A stretch of 64,000 nt of DNA from Cytophaga aurantiaca DSM 3654 (lineage in GTDB: Bacteria; Bacteroidota; Bacteroidia; Cytophagales; Cytophagaceae). Positions 44,191-53,219 of this stretch are shown here, piece after piece; the first letter of the stretch is position 1, and each line of letters starts with the position of its first letter. Location: positions 62,001-126,000 of the forward strand of contig NZ_KB903654.1 of the NCBI RefSeq assembly GCF_000379725.1, read 5' to 3'. Under the pieces are notes generated by a model that saw nothing but the letters and a program-made list of their open reading frames with translations, did no database searches and was not told where the DNA came from. The position numbers and the translations under genes are program-made.

Positions 44191-44613
44191 TTATTTCCAA
44201 ATTAAAATCATCATACCCACTAAAATAAAGACACCACCTACCAAAAGCTTTGCGGTCATCGGTTCTTTCAATATAAGAAACGATAAAAGAATGGTGACTA
44301 CAATACTTGCCTTATCGATAGAAGCCACCATGGATACTTCGCCCTCCTTCATCGCACGGTAATAAAATATCCACGACAGCGATGTTGTAAGACCTGAAAG
44401 CGCCAGAAAAATCAGATTATTCTTCGTAAGATTAGAAAAATCTTTTACTCCGGTAAGTACAGTAACATTTAAGGTAACCAAAATAAAAACAACTGCTGTG
44501 CGTATCGCCAAACCCAGATCAGAACTGATTCCTTTAAGCCCAGATTTTGCCAACACTGACGTAAGGCCTGCAAACAGCATGGATACTATTGCATATATAA
44601 CCCATCTTTCCAT
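44191..44613 (-). CDS. Single-domain EamA/DMT-family transporter
   Basis: 140 residues with five hydrophobic segments, one EamA domain (MERWVIYAIVSMLFAGLTSVLAKSG ... FILKEPMTAKLLVGGVFILVGM). Single-domain members work as dimers in antiparallel or parallel pairs. Substrate unknown. It follows the COG4705-like gene by 44 bp and a fragment of a close relative is at 29777-29872. Confidence 0.85.
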   Translation of the reverse strand: MERWVIYAIVSMLFAGLTSVLAKSGLKGISSDLGLAIRTAVVFILVTLNVTVLTGVKDFSNLTKNNLIFLALSGLTTSLSWIFYYRAMKEGEVSMVASIDKASIVVTILLSFLILKEPMTAKLLVGGVFILVGMMILIWK

Positions 44614-44657
44614 TTTATTATCTAATTAATTCGATTTTAAATTAAAGCTATTAAATA

Positions 44658-45419
44658 TTATTCAACAGTATTAAAACTTTTGTTTTTTTTAATGGTTTCA
44701 TAAACAATAAAACCGATAAGTATAACAAACAGAATAAATGATGTTCCTGTTGTTCCAAAGCCAAACCCTCCTTGTTGTTGTGTCTTGGTCAGTAAATCGC
44801 CAAATGTTGCACCAAAGGGGCGGGTTAAAACAAATGCTATCCAAAATAACACAACGGGGGAAATTTTGGAGAAATAATGCAGTAATACAATTATAGATAA
44901 TATAGAACTTATAAATATTGCACCGCCAGAAAAACCAAGCCCAGAATCATCTGCTAAAAAATCGCCTAGAGCGGTACCTAATGTATTTGAAAATAATATT
45001 GCTGCCCAATAAAACAACTCTCCTTTTAATGTTTTAATATTTGTAACTGACAATGATTTTTCAGTGAAATACCATATACATAAAATTAATATAAGAATTG
45101 TTACTAATATAAGTGAACCTGTTGCATAACCCAAACCAAGGGTACGATCCATATAATCTGACATTGTTGTACCAGCTGTACTTGTTGCCAATATGACTGA
45201 CCAATATAAGATAGGAATATAGCGTTTTGAAAAGAGCTGTCCAATCAGTATCAACACAAAGGCACTTAATAATATAAGTGTGCTAATGGCATAGCCAACA
45301 TTTAGTGTCATGGACAAAAGATCGCCTGCAGTCTCACCAAGTGTTGTAGCGCAAATTTTCATTAACCAAAATAAAAGAGTAATCTCTGCTATTTTAGATG
45401 CTTCAATTTTCTTAATCAT
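44658..45419 (-). CDS. COG4705-like integral membrane protein with four internal repeats
   Basis: 253 residues, about eight membrane helices. The same motif occurs four times: ATTLGETAGDLLSMTLNVGYA (about 24), AGTTMSDYMDRTLGLGYATG (about 82), NTLGTALGDFLADDSGLGFSG (about 147), RPFGATFGDLLTKTQQQGGFG (about 203). Each puts an Asp in a T-x-G-x-x-x-x-D-x-x-x-x-x-x-G-x-G helix. That suggests a fourfold pseudo-symmetric pore or transporter with acidic residues inside. The COG is uncharacterised; position between an RND system and EamA suggests transport. Confidence 0.72.
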   Translation of the reverse strand: MIKKIEASKIAEITLLFWLMKICATTLGETAGDLLSMTLNVGYAISTLILLSAFVLILIGQLFSKRYIPILYWSVILATSTAGTTMSDYMDRTLGLGYATGSLILVTILILILCIWYFTEKSLSVTNIKTLKGELFYWAAILFSNTLGTALGDFLADDSGLGFSGGAIFISSILSIIVLLHYFSKISPVVLFWIAFVLTRPFGATFGDLLTKTQQQGGFGFGTTGTSFILFVILIGFIVYETIKKNKSFNTVE

Positions 45420-45502
45420 AATTGTTAATCTATCTAATTTATAATAATATTTACAGATATGAGCCAGAAAGCAAGATCTGATCTCTACTATAAATGAATC
45501 AT

Positions 45503-48500
45503 TTATTCATGTACTTTTTTGTTCTTTCTATAATAAATAACTCGCATCATTGTTGGAAACACAAACAACAATAAAGGCATGGCTACTACAAATCCACCGA
45601 TTACCGATACTGCTAGTGGCTGCTGCATCTGAGCTCCTAAACCAATACCTAATGCAAGTGGCATTAAGGCAAGTATCGCTCCTATTGCAGTCATAAGCTT
45701 GGGGCGAATTCTCAAAGCTATGGCATAATTAATCGACCGATCTACATCTCCTGTTTCCTTTAGATTAAAGAAAAACTGATTGACTGTAAAGATTGCATTC
45801 TCTGCTATAATACCCACGATCATAATAATACCTGTATAACTGCTTACATTGAGCGGGATGCCAGTATAGTAAAGCGCAAGAATACAGCCAGTAATACCTC
45901 CTACAGAAATAAATAATATCAGGATTGAAATAAGCCACTCCTTGAACAAAAATACCAGAACAGCAAACACTAATAAAATAGCCCCAATGAGTATAAGCAT
46001 TAATTCATGGAAAGATGCCTGCTGTTCTGCATAAGCCCCGCCGTACACAATTGAATAACCGGTTGGAAGTGCTAGTTTTGCCTTAAACTTTTCCTGTATT
46101 TCACTAATGGTACTACCTAAATCGCGTCCGTTAAGTCGGGCTGTTAATATAGCGTCCGATTTTAAATTCTCTCTTTTTAATTCAATATCACCAGGTATTA
46201 TTTTTATTTCGCAGAAAAACGAGAGCGGTTTTACTGTACCGTCGGGCAGGAAAATAAGCTGACTTTTAATTTTTTCCAGGCTATTATCACTGAAGTTTGT
46301 AAAGCGCAAAAGTATCCTTCGCATTTGCTCTCCGTCTTGTATCTGCCCTACCTGAATACCTCCGGCCATGGCCATTTGGGCGGGAGACAGCATAGGCACG
46401 TTAGCATTGAGCCCTAAAGGAATACCACCTGTATATGCCGAAAGTTGGTTCTGAAAATCTACTAGGCTTATTTTAAACTGTGCAAGTTTTTGTTGATCGG
46501 GTATGAATACAACAGATGGCCCTGCCACTACTAAGCCATTATTTATATCTTCTACTCCAGGTATTTCTTTCAATATTGCTTCAGCCTGTACAGAAAGTTT
46601 TTCCAGTATTTTTTGATCATTACCAAATATTTTTATTTCAATAGGATTTGAAGAACTCATCAAATCGCCCAACAAGTCAGCTATTCGTTGACCAAAGGAT
46701 ACTGCTAAAGAAGGCTGCGAAACTTCTATTTTCTTGCGCAATTCATCTATCACTTCGGGAGTAGTATGTGTTCTGTCCTTTTTTAACTGTATGGAATAAT
46801 CTCCAAAATTAGCAGGCACTGTCTTGAAGGCCATGCGAATTCCAGTACGCCTGGAATAACTTTCTACATCAGGGTTTGTAATAATTATTTTTTCTACTTC
46901 CCGAAGTATTCTATCCGTTTCCTCCAATGAAGTTCCCGAAGGAGTATAATAATCCAAAACAATGGTCCCTTCATCTAGATCAGGCAGAAAACCTGTTTCA
47001 AGTTTTCCAAAGACTGTAAATGCCCAGAAGCCTATGATTGCGATAAATATACTTGCAAAAGCGGGCTTGTTAAAGAACCATGTCAGCCAGGCTAATTTAT
47101 GTGTGTCTCCAGTATTACTATGATGCGCTTTTTTAGGAGCTTTATATCCAATCATCAGGTGCAATACAGGTAGTAAAAGCCATGTTACCAAGAAAGAACA
47201 GATCATGGTGATTTGCATTGTGTCGGATAATTCTTTAAAAAAACTTCCTGCAAGACCACTCATCAAACGGAATGGGAAATGAATCACTATCGTTGCAAGC
47301 GAGGATCCAATCATAGCAGGAAACAAATCTTTAATTGCTTCTCTGACAACAGTGTATTTACTCTTCTCGGGATGTTCTTCGTGTCCACGGTATATCTGTT
47401 CTATAATCACAATGGCATCATCAATAATCAACCCAATAGAGGCCGCAATTGCACCAAGCGACATAATATTGATAGAAATTCCAGTTAGATATAGTATAAG
47501 TATGGTAAACGCTACAGTAACTGGAATGGTAAGTGTAACAACAAGACTGGCTCTGAAAGAACGCAGGAAAATAATCATAACAACAATCGCCAAGAACAGT
47601 CCTTCGTAAATTGTTTTTAGTACACTGTGGATACTATCACCTACAAAGGCAGACTGATTGTAATACGATTTCAATTCGATACCCGGAGGGAGCAATTTTC
47701 GAACTTCTTCAGCTTTAACTTCTATATTGTCTGCAAAATCAATAAGATTTACACCTTGTTGTTTTACAAGGTCTATTACTACAGCATCGTTTCCATTTGC
47801 ATTAATGACTATAAACTCCTGTTGTTCCTGAATATCAATAGTTGCAATATCTTTCAGCGTTACTGTTCTGCTTCCATCATTTTTAACTACCACATTTTTT
47901 AAATCATCGACATCCATTACCCTAATGTCTGTAAGAGTTAGGTATAACCTCCTGTAATCAGACAGATAGCCATTGGATTGAACAAAATTATTATTATTAA
48001 ATACAGTGATCAATGCAAGAGGTGTAATGCCAAGGCTAGACATTTTTACAGCATCTGGAATAACAACCAATTCTTTTGACTTACCCCCTCTGACTACAAC
48101 ATTTGAAATGCCATCGACCTGTGCAAATACTGGTCTTACTACCAAATTTGCATTGTCTTTCAAAGCAATAAGACTATGATTTTTACTTTCTAATGTATAT
48201 CCATACACAGGAAACAACGACTGATTCATGGCTTCCACAGAAATATTTACACCCGGTGGCAGCATATTTTTAATTTCGTTGATCCGGCTTTCCATTTGAA
48301 GCTTGGCCGTATAGATATCTACTTCATCCCATTTAAAATAGACTTCAATCACACAGCTTCCTCTGCTCGTACTACTTTTTACAACGCTCACGCCTTTTAC
48401 TCTCCGCACGGCACTTTCAAGCGGCTTCGTAACAGTAATCATCATTCTGTCAATAGGCTGTTGACCATTATCCACAATAAGAGTAATCTTAGGAAAGCTT

Positions 48501-48619
48501 ACTTCAGGAAATAATGCTGTTTGCATACGGGTATAAGAAAATATACCACCTATCAAAAGCATAACACCAACCAACAGAATCGGTTTTGATAAAATCTGAA
48601 AATAGCTTTTTGATTCCAT
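45503..48619 (-). CDS. RND efflux permease (HME-like subgroup)
   Basis: 1038 residues, full twelve-TM RND layout. TM4 has GAIAASIGLIIDDAIVIIEQIYRGH with paired Asp, and the porter contains LETGFLPDLDEGTIVLDYYTPSG, an HME-like mark. The TM10-11 region is LRIRPKLMTAIGAILALMPLALG. The residue set is neither the Czc nor the Cus consensus, so the substrate is unclear; metal or organic compounds are both possible. Downstream of its own adaptor, TolC and PepSY genes on the same strand, 1 bp after the DUF2490-like gene. Confidence 0.9.
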   Translation of the reverse strand: MESKSYFQILSKPILLVGVMLLIGGIFSYTRMQTALFPEVSFPKITLIVDNGQQPIDRMMITVTKPLESAVRRVKGVSVVKSSTSRGSCVIEVYFKWDEVDIYTAKLQMESRINEIKNMLPPGVNISVEAMNQSLFPVYGYTLESKNHSLIALKDNANLVVRPVFAQVDGISNVVVRGGKSKELVVIPDAVKMSSLGITPLALITVFNNNNFVQSNGYLSDYRRLYLTLTDIRVMDVDDLKNVVVKNDGSRTVTLKDIATIDIQEQQEFIVINANGNDAVVIDLVKQQGVNLIDFADNIEVKAEEVRKLLPPGIELKSYYNQSAFVGDSIHSVLKTIYEGLFLAIVVMIIFLRSFRASLVVTLTIPVTVAFTILILYLTGISINIMSLGAIAASIGLIIDDAIVIIEQIYRGHEEHPEKSKYTVVREAIKDLFPAMIGSSLATIVIHFPFRLMSGLAGSFFKELSDTMQITMICSFLVTWLLLPVLHLMIGYKAPKKAHHSNTGDTHKLAWLTWFFNKPAFASIFIAIIGFWAFTVFGKLETGFLPDLDEGTIVLDYYTPSGTSLEETDRILREVEKIIITNPDVESYSRRTGIRMAFKTVPANFGDYSIQLKKDRTHTTPEVIDELRKKIEVSQPSLAVSFGQRIADLLGDLMSSSNPIEIKIFGNDQKILEKLSVQAEAILKEIPGVEDINNGLVVAGPSVVFIPDQQKLAQFKISLVDFQNQLSAYTGGIPLGLNANVPMLSPAQMAMAGGIQVGQIQDGEQMRRILLRFTNFSDNSLEKIKSQLIFLPDGTVKPLSFFCEIKIIPGDIELKRENLKSDAILTARLNGRDLGSTISEIQEKFKAKLALPTGYSIVYGGAYAEQQASFHELMLILIGAILLVFAVLVFLFKEWLISILILFISVGGITGCILALYYTGIPLNVSSYTGIIMIVGIIAENAIFTVNQFFFNLKETGDVDRSINYAIALRIRPKLMTAIGAILALMPLALGIGLGAQMQQPLAVSVIGGFVVAMPLLLFVFPTMMRVIYYRKNKKVHE

Positions 48620-48620
48620 A

Positions 48621-49340
48621 TTATTTTTTACGTTTATGAATTGTATAATCTGTTAACCAAAGAATCTGCAATAGGAACAATGTACTATGGTTATTATTAG
48701 AATTGAATATTGTTTGTACCAAAGGTCCGACTTCAATCCTACCGGCATTCGGTGTTTTATATCCTATTCCAATGAAAGCCCAATCGGCTGTATAAAATTT
48801 TGTTTGAAATGACGATACATTCAAAAATGCTTCGTTAAAAAAAGAAAAATAAAATTCTTTTACATCTAAAACCCTACCTTGCAAAGGCTTCTCGAATGCG
48901 ATTTGATAATTCAATAAAATAGAAGGCTTATTATTAATATTTTCAATGAGGCGAAATCTATGTAACATATACCCTTTGAATATGCGATGTTCGACAATAG
49001 CCTGTTGCCATATCTGATGCTGCGTTTCCACTTTTTCACTGAAACTATTTCCTGCAATATATGTGTAACCAAGAGCAAAATTCACATCTTTTGAATACTT
49101 ATAAATAATACTTGATTGAAGAAAAACTTCAGAAAATCTTGTCGTGTATTGCTTACCTTGCTCCACAGACTTTACCGGAATAAAGGTACATGAAGTAAAT
49201 ATATTGTAATCAAAACGCTTGTTAACTTTTCCTTTATAAAAAAAGGATGGAATAATACCCGGCAAGTTGTTAGTTTGACTAAATGTAATTAAGCAATTAC
49301 AAAACAATAAAATAAATATTATTACCAACTTGTTTTTCAT
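48621..49340 (-). CDS. DUF2490-like outer-membrane protein
   Basis: 239 residues. Signal peptide about 1-21 (LLFCNCLITFSQ), then alternating amphipathic strands with aromatic girdles (IIYKYSKDVNFALGYTYIAGN, TKFYTADWAFIGIGYKTPNAG) and a C-terminal LQILWLTDYTIHKRKK. It looks like an 8- to 12-strand barrel of the DUF2490 type. Its place inside an RND operon suggests an accessory outer-membrane component. Function unknown. Confidence 0.7.
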   Translation of the reverse strand: MKNKLVIIFILLFCNCLITFSQTNNLPGIIPSFFYKGKVNKRFDYNIFTSCTFIPVKSVEQGKQYTTRFSEVFLQSSIIYKYSKDVNFALGYTYIAGNSFSEKVETQHQIWQQAIVEHRIFKGYMLHRFRLIENINNKPSILLNYQIAFEKPLQGRVLDVKEFYFSFFNEAFLNVSSFQTKFYTADWAFIGIGYKTPNAGRIEVGPLVQTIFNSNNNHSTLFLLQILWLTDYTIHKRKK

Positions 49341-49342
49341 GC

Positions 49343-49864
49343 TTAAAAAACTGAGTCGATGGAATTTAGTACTTCTTGTTCCATTTTCAGTAACCGACCA
49401 TCCTGATCAAACAGCAATGTATAAACTCCATTTTCAAAATTATTTTTTTTACCCTTATGCTTCACCTTTGCTGTAACCTCATATCTCTTTATACCTATTG
49501 GATCAACCTCCTGCACCTTTTCGATTTTACTTTTTCGAAAGTTATCCTTCATTACAATCAATATTTTTTCTTTCAGAATAGGACTTAATTCATCGAAATC
49601 TATTTCCTTTTCTGTTTCCAATAATTCACCTTCTACTGAAAATTTCAGATTATAATCTGCATTTGACAATTCAAACTCAACCTCGTAAAAAGTGCTGTCT
49701 TTCTCTTTCTTATGATAATACTCTATATCTTCGGCTGCCGGATATTGTTGCATTAGATAGCTGCTTATCTGAGATGGAACTTCTCCCGATTTTAGTTTTC
49801 TTTCTTGTGCAACAGCGTTGAAGAACGTACAAACAACAAACATGAATAGAATACTATATTTCAT
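49343..49864 (-). CDS. PepSY-like secreted protein
   Basis: 173 residues. Signal peptide (about 1-19, FNAVAQ). Two PepSY-like beta repeats: VPSQISSYLMQQYPAAEDIEYYHKKE ... FYEVEFELSNADYNLKFSVEGELLETEK, and a second from IKRYEVTAKVKHKG to LLFDQDGRLLKMEQEV. PepSY-like proteins of this type in Bacteroidota lie beside two-component systems and are thought to modulate periplasmic sensing or proteolysis. It is one of three such genes here (49343, 52168, 52685). Confidence 0.75.
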   Translation of the reverse strand: MKYSILFMFVVCTFFNAVAQERKLKSGEVPSQISSYLMQQYPAAEDIEYYHKKEKDSTFYEVEFELSNADYNLKFSVEGELLETEKEIDFDELSPILKEKILIVMKDNFRKSKIEKVQEVDPIGIKRYEVTAKVKHKGKKNNFENGVYTLLFDQDGRLLKMEQEVLNSIDSVF

Positions 49865-49881
49865 TTAAGTATATTTTACAA

Positions 49882-50829
49882 TTAATCTTTCTGAATTTTA
49901 ACCAGTGTAGTATCAGCTAATCCATAATTTCCTTCAGATAAAATGCGTTCCCCTGTAATAAATTGAGGAGAAACAATTTCTGTATATTTGTCGTTTTTAA
50001 TTCCTGGCTGCACAACTACTTTTACGGCTATACTATCATTGATAAGTTTCATCACCCAAAAATTCTTCATTACTTCGTCGCTCAATAAACAGGCATTAGG
50101 TAATAACTGAGCGCCCTTCTTCTCCCGTGTAGTAAGCTTTACAGAAGCGATCAGATTTTCAGGAAGAAAGAGTGTCTCTATTGGTTTGGCAAGATACGTC
50201 TGCGTTTGTGCCAATACATTCATACTGGTCAAAGGAGCTACAATACGTGCTTTCAGCTCTTTATTGTCGGGAAGAAGAATGCTGCAATAGCTATCTTTTT
50301 TGAGCAAATGAACATATTCGTAAGGAACATTAATCTGGAATGCTAAATTCCGGCTTTCGGCTATCGTGCAAAGCGGATTTCCTTCCAATACATAATCACC
50401 AATTTGTTGTTTGTCAAGAGTGCTTATAATACCATCTGAAGGAGCTTTTATCACAATCCTTCCAAAATCCCTCAATGTGCTGTCTGTGCCAATATAATTA
50501 CCACCAAAAGCTCTTGCTTCTTTAGTTTCCAATACATACAGTACATCATTCTTATTCACTTTATCTCCAAGCTTTATCCTTACATCAATTATAAATGAAG
50601 GAACAGGTGCTGTAAGAAGATTGCGCTTCAGATAAATTGAAGTAGCCATCAACGTTACCTCCTCTCCAATATTGCCTTTAGAAACAGCAACAACATTCAC
50701 AGGAACTCCGGGTGTAGATTTCTCTACAGTGCTATCCACTTCGTGTTTACAAGATATTATGGTCATTCCACACCACAAAAAACTCATATATAAAACACCT
50801 TTTTTGATACTATCCATATTATAATTCAT
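49882..50829 (-). CDS. RND/HlyD-type periplasmic adaptor
   Basis: About 315 residues from the ATG at 50829, which overlaps the TolC stop as TAATG; the frame is open four codons further upstream. A lipobox-like TIISC precedes the mature protein; the body has a lipoyl-like domain (VAVSKGNIGEEVTLMATS ... VNKNDVLYVLETKEA), then DGIISTLDKQQIGDYV and the beta-barrel part. No His-rich insert or HMBD is present, so a metal substrate is not obvious. Shorter than most metal adaptors: the alpha-hairpin is missing or very short. Confidence 0.82.
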   Translation of the reverse strand: MNYNMDSIKKGVLYMSFLWCGMTIISCKHEVDSTVEKSTPGVPVNVVAVSKGNIGEEVTLMATSIYLKRNLLTAPVPSFIIDVRIKLGDKVNKNDVLYVLETKEARAFGGNYIGTDSTLRDFGRIVIKAPSDGIISTLDKQQIGDYVLEGNPLCTIAESRNLAFQINVPYEYVHLLKKDSYCSILLPDNKELKARIVAPLTSMNVLAQTQTYLAKPIETLFLPENLIASVKLTTREKKGAQLLPNACLLSDEVMKNFWVMKLINDSIAVKVVVQPGIKNDKYTEIVSPQFITGERILSEGNYGLADTTLVKIQKD

Positions 50830-52118
50830 TACCAGTTCCAATAATTATATGTATTGATTAAAAGTTGTTTGTTAGCCTGCATGAGTACATAATCACGTTG
50901 CAGTAATGCCAGACTCTTCAAAACATTTATATAAATAACAACTGAAAGCTGGCCGTTGCGAACTTCCTGCCTATAATAATCCATCAGCTTTTTATATTCT
51001 TCTAACTGAGCTTCGGTGATTGTCATTCTTTCTTCCAGCATCCGTATTTCTGTAAGTGCTTTACTTTTCCTAACGGTATTCTGGATAATGAAAATATTCT
51101 TATAGGATTCTGTAGAACGAATAAGTATTTCTGTTCTTTTATTATTAATTGTTCGTTGTTTACCATCATACAAAAACATAGTAAAACTTACGCCAGCACT
51201 TGCACCAAAGCGATTGGGAGCAGAAGGGATATACACTCCGTTTAAACCAGTATTTGCATACAGGTTTAGTTGAGGCTTATATTTCAAGTCAAACATTTTT
51301 TGTGTTGCTCTCAGGTTGAGGCTATCCAATCTGAACCTTTCTGTAAAAGCGGAAGACGCAATTTCTTCTTGTTTCAAACTCAGGTTTATTTCAGGCAGAA
51401 TTACATAAGAAGTATCGTTGATGCCACAGAGTATATTCAAATCCATTAAATCCCTGCGGTAAGTAGCATTGAATGTATTCCATGCATTGAACTGGGTTTG
51501 GTATTCAATTGTAATTAAGCTTAGATCAGATTGTTTTGCTATACCATTAGCAGCCAACTTTGAGATCATATTTTTTTGGTCTTCCACTATTGCTATTAAA
51601 CTTTTCAAATAATTCATTTGCTTCAAATCTTGTATGCAAAGAATATATTGATCGGTTACAAATTTTTCTATATCGTGTGCAGTAAGCCGTATAGCATTTT
51701 CGTTTATCTTTGAAGTAACTAATATCTGCTCGGAAGCTGTACGTCCCCTTATACCATTTAAAACTGGCTGATTGACGTTGAGTAATCCCTGATACGCCCC
51801 ACCATTACTGGCTGCCATATCGTAACCATTATATTTTACCGGATCGCTAGGATTCAAAATCAATTCATTCTTACCATTGTCAGATGAAATAACAGGAGCA
51901 AACAAATAATTTGCAGTTAGAGTAATCTGTGGTTTGGTATAAAATGCCTTTAGCCTTTCAGCTTCTGCCTTAGCTGCATCACTAAGGTTTTGATTATCCT
52001 GTATTAATGGACTATTTAATACAGCTTGATTTATATAATAGCTCAAATCATTTTGTGCCATACATGCTAGTGTAGACATCCATAAAATACAGCTAAGGAC
52101 AGTTTGTTTTAAAAGCAT
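50829..52118 (-). CDS. TolC-family outer-membrane channel protein
   Basis: 429 residues. Signal peptide about 1-21 (LSCILWMSTLACMAQ). The mature sequence shows the TolC duplication: YINQAVLNSPLIQDNQNLSDAAKAEAERLKAFYTKPQ opens repeat one, and SLNLRATQKMFDLKYKPQL with long helices opens repeat two. It starts the RND structural operon on the minus strand. A degenerate PepSY gene lies just upstream. Confidence 0.88.
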   Translation of the reverse strand: MLLKQTVLSCILWMSTLACMAQNDLSYYINQAVLNSPLIQDNQNLSDAAKAEAERLKAFYTKPQITLTANYLFAPVISSDNGKNELILNPSDPVKYNGYDMAASNGGAYQGLLNVNQPVLNGIRGRTASEQILVTSKINENAIRLTAHDIEKFVTDQYILCIQDLKQMNYLKSLIAIVEDQKNMISKLAANGIAKQSDLSLITIEYQTQFNAWNTFNATYRRDLMDLNILCGINDTSYVILPEINLSLKQEEIASSAFTERFRLDSLNLRATQKMFDLKYKPQLNLYANTGLNGVYIPSAPNRFGASAGVSFTMFLYDGKQRTINNKRTEILIRSTESYKNIFIIQNTVRKSKALTEIRMLEERMTITEAQLEEYKKLMDYYRQEVRNGQLSVVIYINVLKSLALLQRDYVLMQANKQLLINTYNYWNW

Positions 52119-52167
52119 AATACTACTTTGTAACTAAAAACGACTACTAATAAACAACTTGTAATTA

Positions 52168-52551
52168 TTATTCTTCTTTACTTATAAAATTTTCGTTCGG
52201 ATCGTAAGTGATCTCATTTTCTTTACCGTCTTTCAACATATTTAATTCATATAGTATCTTATGCTGAACATTTTCTACTTGTTCAATTTCCGTTACTTTC
52301 CAATCTTTAAATTCATCTGTTTTAAGAGAATCTTTTATTGGCTGTGGTAAATCTTTATGCGTTATTTCTATTTCTGTGGCAAGCCAGTTTTCAGCTTTGT
52401 AATTACCCTTATCCAGCTTCCATTTAACATCTGAGTTTTTTACTTGAGGATATAATTTTGAAAAGGTGGCAACTATGGATTTGGGAATATCTTTATTTTA
52501 TATGCTTTGGGCTTGTACAATACTTATCATTGTTAAATGATAAAATAACAT
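52168..52551 (-). pseudogene. PepSY-like gene interrupted by an in-frame stop
   Basis: ATG at 52551 starts a truncated signal peptide (MLFYHLTMISIVQAQSI), TAA at 52500-52498 stops it, and the same frame is then open for 109 codons: NKDIPKSIVATFSKLYPQVKN, then VKWKLDKGNYKAEN, ending NFISKEE. That part is clearly related to the intact neighbour at 52685 (VTQSFNKLFPDVVSVKWELEEDNYEAKY). The promoter-like repeat upstream is kept at 52605. One base change would restore the gene. Confidence 0.8.
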
Positions 52552-52604
52552 TTTTTATTTTTAATCTTTTTAGCTTAACATACATGCAATCTTTATTCAG
52601 ATTC

Positions 52605-52622
52605 TGTAATATTTCTGGAATA
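52605..52622 (-). promoter_or_regulatory. Repeated putative operator, copy upstream of the broken PepSY gene
   Basis: TGTAATATTTCTGGAATA, 54 bp before the ATG at 52551. Same motif at 53201-53218 and 55219-55236. Confidence 0.55.
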
Positions 52623-52626
52623 ACAG

Positions 52627-52670
52627 AATAAAATGTGGAGTTAACGTAACTTTTAGCTCCACATTTTATT
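52627..52670 (-). terminator. 14-bp perfect hairpin terminator after the PepSY gene
   Basis: AATAAAATGTGGAG pairs exactly with CTCCACATTTTATT around a 16-base loop, just downstream of the stop at 52685 on the minus strand. It separates the intact PepSY gene from the broken one and the RND operon. Confidence 0.75.
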
Positions 52671-52684
52671 TATCCTGCTATTTA

Positions 52685-53152
52685 TCATTTGTTTTTCTTC
52701 CCATTCTCTTCAATAGATTCTTTCTTTACAATATTGCCATTGGCATCATACAACAGTTCATAAGTAATAGAAGCATTTTCCGCTTCTACCTCATAAAGTA
52801 CTTCACCATCTGCGGCAGTTACCATTTCAGCATCTTTGTATGTAAATCCAGAAAAATTTTTCTTCAATGCATTCAACACAGGTAAAGGAAGGTCATTCGG
52901 AGAACTTAAACTTTTTTCTGTTTGAATGAGTGTTCCAGTACTTGAAAAAATAGCTTCAAATTTAATATCATTCTTCTTGTACTTCGCTTCATAATTGTCT
53001 TCTTCCAGCTCCCATTTTACACTTACCACATCCGGAAAAAGTTTATTAAAACTTTGGGTTACCGATGCAGGGACATTTTGCGGTTCAATCTTTTGCGCTT
53101 GTACTGACCATACTGATATTAATAAAGCAGTTATTAATGTGATCTTTTTCAT
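52685..53152 (-). CDS. PepSY-like secreted protein
   Basis: 155 residues. Signal peptide (LITALLISVWSVQAQ), then VPASVTQSFNKLFPDVVSVKWELEEDNYEAKYKKNDIKFEAIFSSTGTLIQTEKS and a second copy of the fold. The motif F-P-x-V-x-x-V-x-W-E-x-E-x-x-x-Y-E-A is the PepSY_like pattern. It has its own promoter region with the shared operator at 53201-53218 and its own terminator, so it is a single-gene unit under the same control as the two-component genes. Confidence 0.82.
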   Translation of the reverse strand: MKKITLITALLISVWSVQAQKIEPQNVPASVTQSFNKLFPDVVSVKWELEEDNYEAKYKKNDIKFEAIFSSTGTLIQTEKSLSSPNDLPLPVLNALKKNFSGFTYKDAEMVTAADGEVLYEVEAENASITYELLYDANGNIVKKESIEENGKKNK

Positions 53153-53200
53153 AATTATAACATTTTAAGTGAATTGATACACAAGAATAAACCGTAATGT

Positions 53201-53218
53201 TGTAAGATTTCTGGAATT
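53201..53218 (-). promoter_or_regulatory. Repeated putative operator, copy upstream of the intact PepSY gene
   Basis: TGTAAGATTTCTGGAATT, 49 bp before the ATG at 53152. It differs from the other copies in two bases. Confidence 0.55.
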
Positions 53219-53219
53219 T

